Notes under the pieces: model-generated
What the model was told of the DNA's origin: nothing
Databases searched by the model: none
Seen by the model: only the letters and a program-made list of their open reading frames with translations
Source: Utricularia gibba
Taxonomy: Eukaryota; Streptophyta; Magnoliopsida; Lamiales; Lentibulariaceae
Direction: 5' to 3'
Assembly: GCA_002189035.1 (NCBI GenBank)
Contig: CM007990.1
Span: 5,394,001-5,458,000, forward strand
DNA: 64,000 nt
In this document: positions 11,382-23,757 of the stretch, piece by piece
Numbering within the stretch: position 1 is the first letter of the stretch
How the letters are laid out: each line of letters starts with the position of its first letter
Position numbers and translations under genes: made by a program

Positions 11382-13749
11382 CCTGCAGCACAAAGATTCG
11401 CACAGAAATCGGAATACAAAATCAGTGCACAAAGTGGCAAATTTTTCGTCTCTCTAATAAAATCCATGATCATATGAATCATGTTCATACTTTAAACACA
11501 ATTAGTACGGCCCAAATGGATAACCTACCACCATAATCACATCGCACCCTAAGAAACCTCAATGAGGGCAGGAAGAGCACATCAGCACCACTTAAAGATG
11601 CCAAAATCAAAGAAAGTACCACCCACAACCATATTCACATTTTCGATCGCTACACGCAAGGACCATAAAAAATCGGAAACAAAATACGCAATGAAATTGA
11701 AAAATTTTTCGTCCAGGTAGACACAACACGTTACCTGGATATCGAAATCGCCAATACAAATCTGAAGAGAAACCAATGGATCTGCAGACGGAAATTTGGG
11801 TCGAGGACTCGAGGGTTTGAAAATGGTTGAGAAAAAAGCAGTTATTCGGGTCGGGTCCTTGGGTTTTCCAATATTCATGTTGGGCCAGTTACTGTGCGCC
11901 CTCCTTAGAACCCAAAATCCACAAGCCTGTTTAAAAAAAAATCCAAATCCCTTTATTTAAATAATTTAATTTCATTTAAAATTTACAAATAAAAAATTTA
12001 TAAACGTTTTACCCATTAAAAATAAAAAACGTTTAATCATTAAAAATTATAAATTATATTAAATTTATTTAACTATTTTATTAATTTTTCATTGCACGAG
12101 TACAACTGTTGATGCAGGCGTTGTACGTACGTACAACAATGAAGCAAGAGTGGGGTTGGCGCGGCAGGATTACGCATTTCCGTCCAAACTTGAACGTTGG
12201 GTGCGAAGTGCAACAGACCGGTCTATAATTGGTTAGAGCCACTGCCCCTGTCCCCAATTCTCTTAGGTTAGGTTAGGTCCAGGTTAGAATGGGTATTTTA
12301 AGTAATTACCTCAATACCCCCTAACTAATATTTTCTAAAAGGGGCGGTAATTGTACAAAAATAATTATTTAGTAATTATTAAAGATTTTCTAAATCTTTT
12401 GTAGTTACACCTAACCTAATCAGTCGGCGCACCATAGATAATCCGTTCTCATGATTATTTAATGGTTTTTTTAATTATTCCAAGCATCTCATTATTAATG
12501 CAAATATAAGTGTGATAATAAATTATAATTATCTTTTCTTCATTTACTAGCTCCATAATGATAATTGTCTAATTTTTTTATTTGTAATTGGTGGAAGACC
12601 GGAATTGCAAAACGTGACTATTTTACTTTCATGCTATTGTTTACAAACACAGAGATGAAATTATACAAGAATTGCAAGGGCTAGAAATAGGCGTTTCAAA
12701 ACATTTTTGTTATCAATCATGTGACTTTTATTTCAAAAAAATATAAAAATTTAGAAGTAATTCTTAACAAATAATCTATATCCATCAAAACCTATGAATT
12801 TATTTGAAAAGGGTTATTTTGACTACTCATGAGAAAAATACGTGATTAGATAGAAGAATCTTTCGAAGAAACATTTTCCCTAAAAAAAATAAAAAATCGT
12901 GAACATTTAATGTACAAAAGCAAACAATATCATATAAGAATATAATATGTCGTGGTATTATATAGAAATATTTTAGAATTAAAATTATTCAAATTAAAAT
13001 AAATATAAATCTAGAAACGTTTTTTTAAAATAAAATGAAATTTAATTTAGATTTCTATATCTTTTATTTTTTTATTCAAACAAATGTAAAAAACATGTTA
13101 TCAGAGTTTTTGAAACCCCACGTGAAGAATGGGGGGTCTCCAATTATTCAACTCGCCTCTGTCTAAAAATCAATGATGCCTTCTATTTCGTAGGTAGCTT
13201 CTGGTAAATTCATATTCTCGTTTTTTTGTTGGTATTTAATTTTAATTTTAATTATAATTAAATGCGGGTTAAATATGAAACGGATTGGAGCGCTGGAAGT
13301 ATACCATGTGCCTGCCCAATTCAAACACAATGAATGTTTTGAAGACTATTTTTAGAAGCGGCCTCGCCAACCAAACCATCCGAAGCATTTCCTTAAATAA
13401 AATATCCAACAAAAACATTTTTAATATTTCGAAAATAATGAAAGGAAAATAGGAAAGGGGTAGGTATGGGATGGGATTGACCGAGGATTCCACCCACCAT
13501 ACAACTAAACACATCGTGCGATTCCAGCCGTTGGATTCAGAAATCTGAACGATGAGGATTGACCGTACCGGCCATTCCATTTTAATCAAATTACAATCAA
13601 GCCCCTGCAAAATTCGCAATATATAATCAGACGCTTCTTCCATCATTTCTCAGCTTGCAGCGAAGTGCTCCAGGCTTCACGGTTTCTTCCCTGATTTATT
13701 GTCCACCAACCCCCTGCTTGTTGCGTAATTTCAATTTGACCCCTGAAGT
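11382..13749. promoter_or_regulatory. Divergent upstream region of COX7a-like (-) and ADT (+)
   Basis: The left 500 bases hold the inferred noncoding exon and 5' intron of the COX7a-like gene. 11930-13270 is AT-rich intergenic DNA without genes; it includes a gtacgtacgtac palindrome near 12125 and a short TTAGG-like run near 12265. The final 150 bases are the ADT leader, with a TATA-like stretch around 13619-13627. The ORF on the minus strand at 13269-13646 has no recognisable family. Confidence 0.5.
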
Positions 13750-15054
13750 ATGCACGCCCACGCTCTGTGCTCTCGAATTGAGCTCGATTGGAGGAGGTTG
13801 CCGCCGGGAAGGGTTTTCGGCCGGCGACACCAGATTGTTAAATGCGTGTACCGGCAGGATTCGAGTGGCTCCAACGCTGCCGCGACACCGACCGCTGGAA
13901 TTAAAAACGGTGCGGGGAGTGTGGGGAGGGGCCGCCATGAGTGGCAGAGCTCGTGCGCGATTTTGGCGAGTAAAGTGGTTTCGCAGCAGCAGCAGGACGA
14001 GAAGAGCGTGGTGGACGGCGGCGATGGGAGATCGGTTGTCAATGGACGGCCGCCGCTTGATCTGGTGCCTGTTAAGGCTTCCGGCGGCGTAGCGCTTCCC
14101 AAACCGCTCAGCATCGCGGACTTGTCTCCGGCGCCGATGCACGGATCTAAGCTGCGCGTGGCGTACCAAGGCGTTCCCGGCGCGTACAGTGAAGCGGCGG
14201 CGGGAAAGGCTTATCCGAATTGTGAGGCGATTCCGTGCGACCAATTTGAGGTTGCGTTTCAAGCGGTGGAGCTTTGGATCGCCGATAGGGCCGTACTGCC
14301 GGTGGAAAACTCCCTCGGCGGTTCGATTCACCGGAATTACGACCTCCTTCTCCGTCACCGTCTCCATATCGTGGGCGAGGTTCAACTTCCGGTGCACCAC
14401 TGCCTCCTCGCTCTCCCAGGCGTCAGAAAGGAGTATCTCACGCGCGTAATTAGTCATCCCCAAGCTCTCTCCCAGTGCGAGCACACGCTCACGGAGATGA
14501 ACCTCAACGTCGCGCGTGAGGCCGTGGACGATACCGCTGGCGCCGCTGAGTACATCGCTCTGAACAACCTCCGCGATACGGCGGCGATCGCCTCGTCCCG
14601 CGCTGCGGGGCTCTACGGCCTCCAGATCCTAGCCGACGGGATCCAAGACGACTCCGGCAACGTGACGCGGTTCGTGATGCTGGCGCGTGAGCCCATCATT
14701 CCGAGAACCGATCGGCCGTTCAAGACCTCCATCGTCTTCGCCCACGACAAGGCCGGAACCAGCGTCCTTTTCAAGGTCCTCTCGGCGTTCGCTTTCCGCA
14801 ATATCAGCCTCACAAAAATCGAGTCGCGGCCGCACCGCAACCGCCCCATCCGCCTCGTCGATGACGCCAATGTCGGCACCGCCAAACACTTCGAGTACAT
14901 GTTCTACATCGATTTCGAGGCGTCGATGGCGGAGGCGCGTGCCCAGAACGCGCTCGCCGAGGTCCAGGAATTCACGTCTTTCTTGAGGGTACTCGGCAGT
15001 TATCCGATGGACATGACGCCGTGGACTGCGGCGTCCTCCTCCGCCGCAGACTGA
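13750..15054 (+). CDS. ADT: Arogenate/prephenate dehydratase, plastid type, intronless
   Basis: Catalyses decarboxylation and dehydration of arogenate (and in some isoforms prephenate), the last step of phenylalanine synthesis in plastids. Single exon, 434 aa, as in the intronless ADT clade (ADT3-6 in Arabidopsis). The N-terminal 130 residues are Ser/Arg/Ala-rich and look like a transit peptide plus linker. The dehydratase domain begins [17 protein letters not shown] and includes [18 protein letters not shown], the catalytic-region [15 protein letters not shown] and GNVTRF. The ACT regulatory domain follows near 320-420, with [16 protein letters not shown] and the LTKIESRP motif that binds Phe. 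Strongly GC-rich codon use compared with neighbouring genes, common for this intronless clade and not evidence of transfer. Start chosen as the ATG giving a full transit peptide; an in-frame upstream start is not seen. Long minus-strand ORFs here are GC shadows. Confidence 0.96.
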   Translation: MHAHALCSRIELDWRRLPPGRVFGRRHQIVKCVYRQDSSGSNAAATPTAGIKNGAGSVGRGRHEWQSSCAILASKVVSQQQQDEKSVVDGGDGRSVVNGRPPLDLVPVKASGGVALPKPLSIADLSPAPMHGSKLRVAYQGVPGAYSEAAAGKAYPNCEAIPCDQFEVAFQAVELWIADRAVLPVENSLGGSIHRNYDLLLRHRLHIVGEVQLPVHHCLLALPGVRKEYLTRVISHPQALSQCEHTLTEMNLNVAREAVDDTAGAAEYIALNNLRDTAAIASSRAAGLYGLQILADGIQDDSGNVTRFVMLAREPIIPRTDRPFKTSIVFAHDKAGTSVLFKVLSAFAFRNISLTKIESRPHRNRPIRLVDDANVGTAKHFEYMFYIDFEASMAEARAQNALAEVQEFTSFLRVLGSYPMDMTPWTAASSSAAD

Positions 15055-16484
15055 CCGGGTCTCCTCTTTCTCCTCCTCCGTATATTTTATTCTTTTTCTC
15101 TGTTTCCCTTGTCCTGTGAATTGGTTGACTGGCAGACGCCTCTACAGCGTCGGAAACGTGAAGAGTGTCCTCACCTACCACAACGAGCGTGGCGGTGGGT
15201 ATTCAAGCACGCCTTTCTGATGAAAATGGAATATTCGATCCGGATGCAATAATTTGTATCGTATTTAATAATAACACCTTCTTATCTATTTGTAATAATT
15301 ATTAATATAGATTTAATTCATTATTTAATCTAATGCTAAAATAAACAAGCCCCAACGCCATAATTTTCAAAAATACTTAATTCGAAAGAAATTATTTACC
15401 TTAACTGAAAATGTAACTAAGTGACTAAATGTAGAATACAATTTTAAAAAATATTAGCCATATAAAAAAAATGTTCCCTGCAAGAATATTATATATTAAT
15501 AAATATATAATTAACTATACCCAGACAAACAGAATTATCCCGAAGTTTCGGACAGACTATTGAACATGATCGGTTGTCTTGTTAGCGAGGGGGTTCAATT
15601 ACCAAAAGAAGATGGAACCAGAACAACAGCACTAAAGTGTTCAACATAGCAGCAGCTTCAAGCCAGAGCATCTGGCAGAAGATTGGTTTTATTTTTCAAC
15701 AGAAGAGGAGATGATTCACCAATTGCACAACTTTCAGACACCTGCACTGAACTGCATTCCTTCAAGAGAAAACAAGTTAACTGACAAGAGTTGTTTGTGC
15801 TGCAGCTCCCTTGGTGGCCATAACACCTGTACAAGTTTCATGGTAATTAGCTCCCGTTAATCCCATTTACAAAAACAACCAACTCAGAGTCTTTCTATAC
15901 AGGGAACCTGGACCTGCAAAACTAGTTTGACAGGTTAGATTGTTGTAATGTAAAGAAAAGAGGGGAATAGATGATGAATGGAAAACTCACAAACATGGGA
16001 CTGTGGTGCGTAAAATATACCTCACTGACTGCATTGTTTCAGCAAATAAGTCAAGGAATCGTGAAAAGAGAACCCTATACAGTGCAGTGTCCTAGTGTAA
16101 ATATGATCGGGTTGCTTCACGGGTTATAGAATCTGCCAATCTCAAAATTGTGATTCGACGAAAATCATGATTCGAAATTTCATAAAAACTGTAAAACAAA
16201 AGCAAGCACTACTTGATATTGGTAAGATGATGGTAATCAGTGGAAGAGCATAGGGAGCGTGTGTACAGAAAAGTTAGGCACTATTGACAAAAGTTAATTG
16301 AAGGGTTGCAAAGGGAAGCTTATGGGTTTAGTAAAGGATATACCATCATAAAATGATCAATCAGGTAAAGATCCAGAACAGTGGCATGCATGCACTTAGG
16401 GTGCCCTTTCAGTTACTTCAGATGAAGAGGAATGATTAAAAAAAAATGACGATGGAGGGATAAGGACAAACCTGCCTTCAGTAG
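15055..16484. other. Convergent intergenic region between ADT and U2AF35
   Basis: 1.43 kb. The left part is AT-rich intergenic DNA after the ADT 3' UTR; 15580-16484 is likely 3' UTR and downstream DNA of U2AF35. No conserved ORF, tRNA or repeat unit recognised. Confidence 0.5.
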
Positions 16485-18251
16485 TCAGTACTCATATCCA
16501 TTATGCTGCTTCTGGTCAGCAATTTGACCGCGCCATTCATCATTTGAAGTTTTCTGGTTTGTCTCTTCAGTTGATCTAGCTCTATGCACCTCAGTAGCAG
16601 TATCAACGTTGCGGGGTCGCTCAGCCTCTTCTCTTTCTTTGTTCCATTGCTCAATCTTAGCACGCCTTTCTTCACTTCCTTCTCTAATTGGGATGTGGCC
16701 TCTTCTGGTACCAGGACTACGGCTTCTACCCCTTTTCTGAGGGCTCGTGCTTTTGTGTCTTCGGCTTCTACCTTCATAATAAATCCTGTCATCATACTTC
16801 CTACTGTGGCCACGACCTCCATGAGGGCGCTCTTCATAGCTCCTATGCCTGTAGGGGCTTCCGCTCCTGCTACGACTTCGCCTTCTTCTGTTACTCCCAA
16901 ACAACTGACGTCTCAATTCCCTAACAGAAAGGCACAAAACCATATGGACATCAGTCCATAAAATATGATTCACACAGTAGGCATAATGCGATATTATGAA
17001 ACCTGCTAATCCTTTTCAGATGCATGAAATTACAGTATCCACCCCGATTGCAAGCATCCTCCTCATACTGCCTACAGGTAGCTTCACGAAAATCAGTTAC
17101 TGGAGAAAAATCAACAATGATGGGCCGACCTGCATGTGACAACCTTTCTCAATTACTCTGTAGCCGAAATATTCATAAAAAAGAAATAACAGCAGACATC
17201 TATAATATTTTGTGAAGGAGATGGTATGAGACCTGCATAGAACCTCCCGGTAAGATTCTCCACCGCCCTGGCTGCATGGTCTTCTTCTCTAAACTGGACG
17301 TACACATTTCCCACCTGCTCAATGACAAATATCCATAATCATTGCCTTACAATTTTCCAAAAAAAAAAAACAAAATTAGAAAATTAAGGAAATTTACCAT
17401 ATGATCAGCTAGATTGTCACAAACATTCAAGCTTTCAATTTCCCCATACTTGCTCAGCTCTTCAAACAGATCTTCATAGAAGTCCTACCACATGAATACA
17501 CAACAAAGCTAAAACCGAGAGCATACGCTCAAAGTAGAATCATACTGCAACAAAACTTCTGCACAATGATAGCAGAAACTCAATAACGAATTCAACCAAG
17601 CGGACAATTAATGGTAAGGCGCACAGGTCCAAAAAACTAAATTAGAGTGGTGAACATAAAATATGTGGGCACAAAGACCGTGTAAGCAGCAGCTCAAGAA
17701 CCCAATTCTGAAGACTGGATTACATAATTCATTAGAAAACATTGATAGTGTAATGAAATATGAAGCAGAATACCGTTTATGTATCAACACTAATCAAAGT
17801 GAAAGTGAAGGGACATCTTGGATACAATAGGGACGACGTCAACAGAGCTGGGAATAGATTTCCATCAGAAAAGGGAAAAATGGCATTGTTATCTAGGAAA
17901 AGTTTCAAGCCGTTTCCTTGATTCAGGAACAAGAACAGAAAAGCAACGACAGATAACCAATATGAAGAAGGAATCTAGTTCCGAAAAGCAAGAAACAGAA
18001 CAAAAATAGCGAACCTCAAAGTGCTCCTGCATTTTTTTTGGATCAATAGGCTGTCCATTTGCATCAATTCCAGGCGTAATCATGTCGGGACGCTGATACA
18101 TGTTGGAAAGGAGTAAGGTTGGGCTTATACTGGGCTTCGTATGAAGACGAGAGCAGCGATCGCCGTGCCTACACGCGCCTATTTTGAAATAGAAGGGACA
18201 GTTGACTCTGTCCTTCTCCGTTCCGAATATGGACGCCAAATGCTCCGCCAT
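16485..18251 (-). CDS. U2AF35: U2 snRNP auxiliary factor small subunit (U2AF35)
   Basis: Recognises the AG dinucleotide at 3' splice sites as a heterodimer with U2AF65. Five coding exons: 18015-18251, 17398-17484, 17233-17314, 17003-17129, 16485-16920; all in phase, 322 aa. Order of domains: first CCCH finger ([20 protein letters not shown], residues about 18-37); atypical RRM ([20 protein letters not shown] to FSPVTDF); second CCCH finger ([19 protein letters not shown]); then an Arg/Ser-rich tail with [13 protein letters not shown] and [13 protein letters not shown]. The family's [20 protein letters not shown] start is exact to the plant pattern. The RS tail is moderately degenerate. The tRNA-Arg gene lies 105 bases upstream on the other strand. 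Confidence 0.97.
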
Positions 18252-18355
18252 CTCCTCCGATTACTACGTCTTCTCCAGTGCCACTCTGGAGCTTAGACGC
18301 AATTAGGGTTTTATTTTATTGTTTTTTTGAATACGAAGATATTACAAATATAATT

Positions 18356-18428
18356 GCGCCTGTAGCCTAATGGATAAGGCGTCTGACTTCTAATCAGAAG
18401 ATTGTGGGTTCGAGTCCCACCAGGCGTG
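18356..18428 (+). tRNA. trnR-UCU: tRNA-Arg (anticodon TCT)
   Basis: A 73-base cloverleaf without intron: acceptor GCGCCTG pairs with CAGGCGT (terminal G-U wobble), D-arm GCC...GGC, anticodon arm TCTGA/TCAGA with loop CTTCTAA giving anticodon TCT, T-arm GTGGG/CCCAC with loop TTCGAGT, discriminator G. A box (TAGCCTAATGG-like) and B box (GGTTCGAGTCC) are intact, and a T6 terminator follows six bases later. It reads AGA codons. It sits in the 596-base divergent gap between U2AF35 and MRS2-11. Confidence 0.95.
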
Positions 18429-18433
18429 ACCTG

Positions 18434-18439
18434 TTTTTT
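18434..18439 (+). terminator. RNA polymerase III terminator of tRNA-Arg
   Basis: A run of six T on the coding strand, six bases after the mature tRNA end; the standard Pol III stop signal. Confidence 0.8.
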
Positions 18440-18847
18440 ACCTCGTGATTTTTTGATATCGCGGCTGCGACTGACAAGCGAAGCTTCTCCGACGCCTTGT
18501 AAGACGTTGATTGGGCTTATCCAATACTGCGCCTTACCCGTCAGCCAGATCGGCCTGTACAAAATGTATTGGGCCAACAGTGGCCATCGTAACGGCGGCG
18601 ACGGTTAATTCCAAGTCAGAGTAACGGTTACTAACGGTGCACAGGTGGAAGCTTCTCCGCCACAATTTAACCGATGGATAGGTCTCCACTCTCCAGCACC
18701 GGGCTCCGCCGTGTCGCTAATCGAGAACAGATTCTGCACAATACTCGATTTTTGTATAATCCTTGCCTTTCGATTGGGTCTCCTGCATACCGGTCAAAGG
18801 TGTTGCTGGTTCCCCCAGACTCACATTTGTGGTTTTGATTAACGGAA

Positions 18848-21045
18848 ATGGAGGCATCCATACCGCTGTATCTGCATTGTTCCCCGAGTTTTCTACAGAT
18901 TCCGGTTCATTCCCAGCTTTTCCAACCGATTCTAGTTGGAGTTTCTCTCTCACCGTCGAGATTTGAGTTTTCGTGCAAATTGCTGAAGCAGCAGATTAGA
19001 TGGGACTCTCTGCGCCCGGTGGCGGTTAAGGAAGTGGATATAAAGTGTTATGCGGAGGAAAGAGATAATTCAGGGGAAGTTGTGCTTGAGAAGGCTGAGG
19101 ATGGTGACGGCGACGGCGTCACCGTAGAGCAGGTTATTGGTCAGGATTTCTCCAATGGATCTTCTGGCTCGCAGAGGATACTCTCCTCAGGGGATTCTCT
19201 CTCTCTTGGGATTCGTGAGCCTGTGTATGAGGTCATCTTATTTGATCAATTTTTTCAACATAACATTTGTTCTTGAAGCTAGAGAATTAAAGGCCTTCTT
19301 TGAAGTTGTGTAGGTCGTGGAAGTCAGGTCGAATGGGGTAGTATCGATGAGGAAAATAAACCGAAAGAACTTGCTGAAATCTAGTGGTAAGTGGAAAAAA
19401 TGAAGCTCATGTTTCTTTGCCCTTACTGTCACCAAATAAGTATACATATTTTATTTTAGGTCTCCGACCAAGGGATATTCGAAGTGTTGATCCCTCGCTG
19501 TGGTTAACCAATTCAATGCCTTCATTGCTGGTACGACTAAAACTGCTTGGGGTGTTCATGACTTAAAAATCTGCTGGGATACCCTAAAAGTTGTTAAACC
19601 TGTAGTTTGTTGCAATGCTGTAAAGATCAAAATGTTCTGATAAGAGATTGTATAATACAAGATTTTCGGAGTAGACCATGGTTTATTCATGAAAAAAAAA
19701 TGTGATATTTAGGTACGGGACCATGCAATTCTACTCAATTTGGGTTCTCTGCGTGCAATAGCAATGCATGATCAGGTTTATATATTTAACTACAACCGGT
19801 ATGTAACCCATACTTGTTGAGTTATAAATTTCTCCTGTTGCTGATGATGGATTAGTAATACATTGTTTCAACAGAAAAGGTGGAAAGGCCTTTATAGATG
19901 CACTGTTACCCCGCTTAAATCCCAAGAGTATGGGAATAGGCCCCTCAATGCCATTTGTCCTCGAGGTTAGTCATTCCGTGCCCCTTGCATTGAGTTGGGG
20001 CATTCTTCATGTTTATCGCGTTTGCACGTAAAGGAATGTTGTGTATTTATGTAATGGTAGTTACATTTTGAAATGCTATGATGGGCCTGTGCTCTGTACT
20101 TTCAGGTCGTTGAGGCTGCTTTGCACTCTCGAATACAGCGACTGGAACTACGATTAATGGACTTAGAGCCACGGGTGTGGAGCATGATTAGTTGCTATGA
20201 AATTTCTGATTCGCTTTCACACCTTCCAAACTATTTGCTCTCTACATCTTCTGCAAACTCTTCAGTATTCCTGTACTCAAAGGTTTCTTTTGAATATGAT
20301 GAACAAGGGAGTTGGCAATATGATTTCAGGTGCAAACCTTACTTGAGATGCTTCCTAATCGATTGACAGCTGATATACTGGAGGAGCTTCGGATTAGCAA
20401 GCAAAAACTGGTATGTTTTGTATTTCTGTGAACCTATATTCTGTCTTTTGCCTATCCCTGTGATTCTCATCTTAAATCTGTAGGCATGTCTGCTTTGTAT
20501 GATTAAAGGTTGAATTAGGTTCAAGAGCCAGAGAGTTGAAGCAAATGCTCCTCGATATCCTTGAGGACACTCACGAGATCCGACGGATATGTATAATGGA
20601 CCGAAATTGTACACTGAAAAATAATGTAGTGGAATGTTCTCTGCCTTCAGATAAGCAGATTGCCGAAGGTAGATACAGTTGGTCCTTGGATTATTTCCAT
20701 TAACAGCAAACTCCTTTGTGGTGAAAAGTATCATGAATCTTTGTGCAGAAGAGGAAGAAGAAATTGAAATGCTTTTGGAAAACTATCTACAAAGGTGAAT
20801 TTTACTTTTTCACTTTTGAAAACCAAACACTGATAGCTCACTGATATCACTAGATAGCTCACTGATATCACTAGATAGCTCACTGATATCACTAGATACC
20901 ATTCCAATCTATCTAGCTTTTATGCCATACTTTCTTTGCATCATCAGATGTGACTCTTGCCATGGTCAATCAGAGAGACTTCTAGATTCTGCAAAGGAAA
21001 TGGAAGATTCAATTGCTGTCAACCTTAGGTTGGCTAATTCTGCTC

Positions 21046-21077
<32 letters not shown>

Positions 21078-21634
21078 ATAACTAGCAATTATCACGGAGG
21101 AAAGCAGATTAAAAATAGTTTATTTCTTATCGTTGCTTTGAAACACTCATTCCCATGCGTTGGAGCTTGCAGTTTTGTAAGAACTTACTGCCGGATTCAA
21201 CAGTTCATAGTTTTCCAATAGTTTGATTGCTTGCTATGGGTTAGTACTCTCTATGTAGCTCACGGAGGCTTGAGGTTAGCAGAGTCGAACTCCTCCTCCA
21301 AGTTGGTACATTTTGTGTTGCCATTGGTGCCTTGATAGCAGGTAAAGAACTGCTGATGACACCCAAACTTGACGCTTATGCCCAACCAATTCTCACAAAT
21401 CTCAATTGAAATCGTTGCAGGAATATTCGGGATGAATCTTCGGTCGTATCTCGAAGAACATGTGGTATATCCATAGCTCTCCTTCCACAGCTTAATCTCT
21501 CGATCCTACTAAGTTCCTTGTGCTCTTTTGGCCTGCAGTCTGCCTTCTGGCTAACAACAGCAGGCATCTTCATAGGAGCCATTGTTGGTTTCTTCCTCAT
21601 GTACTGGTACCTCAGGATGAAGAAAATACTATGA
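18848..21634 (+). CDS. MRS2-11: CorA/MRS2-type magnesium transporter, plastid MRS2-11/MGT10 type
   Basis: Membrane Mg2+ channel; the Arabidopsis orthologue is in the chloroplast envelope. Thirteen exons: 18848-19231, 19314-19386, 19460-19530, 19713-19798, 19875-19965, 20106-20174, 20330-20410, 20509-20668, 20749-20794, 20948-21028, 21259-21341, 21421-21464, 21539-21634; phases all agree, 454 aa. The first 60-120 residues are Ser/hydrophobic and acidic-linker sequence compatible with a transit peptide. The cytosolic/stromal funnel helices follow (RPRDIRSVDPSLW, RIQRLELRLMDLEPR, LVELGSRARELKQMLLDIL). Two membrane segments lie near 388-408 and 427-448, with the pore signature GMN at 412-414 in IFGMNLRSYLEEHV. 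The C-terminus FLMYWYLRMKKIL fits the MRS2-11 clade better than other MRS2 clades as I recall them. Intron 9 has a 21-base tandem repeat, intron 10 a long T tract. Confidence 0.95.
20832..20894 (+). repeat. Three perfect 21-bp tandem repeats in an MRS2-11 intron
   Basis: Unit gatagctcactgatatcact plus a, three exact copies, followed by a partial fourth (gata). It lies in the intron between the exons ending at 20794 and starting at 20948. A minisatellite; copy number probably varies between individuals. Confidence 0.9.
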
Positions 21635-22100
21635 AACTCCTCCCCATTACACATGGGCCACCCGCTTCAGCCTTCAGCAGCTTCAGCAGAGAATTCAAGA
21701 GCAAGTTGCTCATAGTTTTGTTTCCTTGTTGTACATCACGCAGCCCGGTTGCTGCTGAACTGAAGCTCACATCCTCAATCCTCCTCCATGCTGCGCTTTT
21801 ATAGCTAGCGGATGTACGGATCAGAAGTGTTGGCAAGTGATCCTCTGTGCCTAGCCTCTATGTATTATTTTTTCCTTGGAAGAAGGCATGCAAACCAATG
21901 TGTTTGGTGTAAGGTATTGATTCACTTTCAGAAAAGCACTCCATGTTTAAATGTGACATTATATTATTTTTAATACAAACAAATACATGAAAAAAGGCAC
22001 ATGAACAGACCACATACAAACAATGAGACAGACAGCCAACGTTGGTTTATGCACACTCTGAAAAAAAGAATTAAGAATATTTTTTAAATTGGAAGTGGAT
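21635..22100. other. Convergent 3' intergenic region
   Basis: 466 bases between MRS2-11 and the NHL gene; presumably both 3' UTRs. Nothing else recognised. Confidence 0.5.
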
Positions 22101-22808
22101 TTAAAAGTAGGTGCTATGGGTGTCGCAGTAGACCGTGTGGAACTCGCTGCTGGAGTTTGAAAACGGCGTCGTCATGGGCCCACAGGCGACCCTGAGATGG
22201 CGGCGGATCCTAAAAAGCCCAATCTTTAACCGAATCCTGGCCCGAATAAACAGTACCAGGTCCACTTCACCGGCGGACCGGGCCCGGCGCAGATCTCGGG
22301 CCACGTCGCGGTAGAGCCCAACGTCTCTCGCTGTAAAGTCCAAGCCCAGATGGGTCACATTCCTCCTGGGCTGGTGGAACGGGGACACGTGGCTGGCGGC
22401 CAGCTGTTGATCTTCGTACACCGCCGTGGCCTCCACCCTGTCGTAGTAAACGGAGATCCTGCGGTTCGGATTCGTTGCTCGGAGCACGTAGTGGATGTGG
22501 GCGGAGGCGAGGCTGTCGCCGGTCAGATTGACGGCGGCGACGGACCCGCTCTCGACGGAAAATCTGCCGGACAAAAGCGTGTCTCGCGTTAAATTAAAAT
22601 GGATACGATGTGTCTCAAATGCTATTCACTATGCACACCTTAGCTTCCTGGGGTTGACGACGAGCCATGTGATGAGGACCACAGCCGCAATGACGAGTGC
22701 AAGAGCTACAATACCACCGACGACGAGCCTCACCGCCCGGGGGCGCGGCGGCGTTGCGGGGGCGGCGCAACCGTCTGCATGGCCGTACGAACGTGGAGGC
22801 TTGCTCAT
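22101..22808 (-). CDS. NDR1/HIN1-like (NHL, LEA_2) membrane protein
   Basis: Plant NHL proteins are plasma-membrane proteins, several linked to pathogen or senescence responses; the precise role of this one is unknown. Two exons, 22639-22808 and 22101-22563, joined in phase (codon split AG/A), 210 aa. A short basic Pro/Arg-rich N-terminus (MSKPPRSYG) is followed by one hydrophobic segment at about 28-50 (VGGIVALALVIAAVVLITWLV) and the family-type NPRKLRFSVESGSVAAVNL. The LEA_2 beta-sandwich contains RATNPNRRISVYYDRVEATAVYEDQQLA and a late Cys pair (VACGP, VYCD). The start is the first ATG giving this topology; an upstream in-frame start in the longer open frame adds nothing conserved. Confidence 0.9.
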
Positions 22809-23757
22809 GGGGGGAGACAGTACTTGAGTTTTATAGACAACAAGGAATGAAATACAGCTAAGTACTTGTCCCCATTTTCTTTCTTTTTCTTGCACTTGAC
22901 TCAACGAACATATGCATTACTTTACGTAACGCCATTTTCCATTCATCCTCACAAACTAAAACTATTTTCCGAACAAATTCAATCAGTTTTTGTTATCAAA
23001 TACGAGTTAAAAAACAAAAAAAAATTACAAATAATTTTTATCAAACAAGTTTCGTAATCTCAACAAAGAAATCATTCGTAACTCACGTATTTTTTTAATC
23101 AAATTGATCTATACTTTTTAATCAACATTATTTAAAATTAGCATCTTAGTCTAATGAAATCAAAACCATGGCCCTTGTTGAAGGGCATGTTCTAGCAAAT
23201 GCAGACTCGAAGGAAGGAATGACTTGCGGCCAGAGGCATACCAAAATGTGTTCATAAGTCGCACTCTTTTTTAGCATTTTCTGTCGTTTTTTTTTAAAAA
23301 AATTTGGGTTCTGGACTTTTAGTGGGTTGAATTCTATGAGGGGAGGAATCCATAGCCCCGAGGGGTGAACTCGTTCTCCATCAGAATCTGGATGCGTGTT
23401 TATTTTCTGTATGCAGAAAAGGAGACTGGTTCAAGGTGAATGCACGTCATGCAGGTTTGATAGTTGATGATGAGGATGAGGATGAGGATGATTAGAGTAA
23501 GTCATCCTCGGTAAAGGGCTTCACTAAATACTAACACAAGCTAAGAAGCGCGTGGAATTGGCCTTTTCCACTGCAATAATAATAATAAAAAACAGCATGG
23601 ATAGTTGGAAGAAGCAATTTCTACTTGGTCCAAATGTTGACGAGCATGGAGATCTGTAGCTGGTTCAGACGCTTATCTCTATAAATACAGGGTATTATTG
23701 GTCATGCTCGAATCAGACAACATTGCTCGTAGTGTTTTTGTGGTTGTTGCTACAAGT
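22809..23757. promoter_or_regulatory. Divergent upstream region of NHL (-) and germin-like (+) genes
   Basis: About 950 bases. AT-rich in the left half. A GATGAG microsatellite lies at 23466-23492. The right end carries the germin-like promoter, with TATA at 23680-23687. Confidence 0.55.
23680..23687 (+). promoter_or_regulatory. TATA box of the germin-like gene
   Basis: TATAAATA, 70 bases before the chosen ATG at 23758; would place the start of transcription near 23712, leaving a leader of about 45 bases. This also argues against the in-frame ATG-like start at 23698 upstream. Confidence 0.65.

Noticed and set aside
12255-12300. TTAGGTTAGG-like run suggesting an interstitial telomere
   Set aside because: Only two or three imperfect units, and the plant telomere unit is TTTAGGG.
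13696-14484. 262-residue minus-strand ORF
   Set aside because: A GC-rich shadow of the ADT gene; no family features, low-complexity Arg-rich sequence.
18311-18577. Minus-strand ORF containing TRTHNLLIRSQTPYPLGY
   Set aside because: This is the reverse-strand translation of the tRNA-Arg gene, a well-known false protein in plant databases.
20832-20894. Repeat array as a CRISPR
   Set aside because: Units are contiguous without spacers and lie in an intron of a plant gene.
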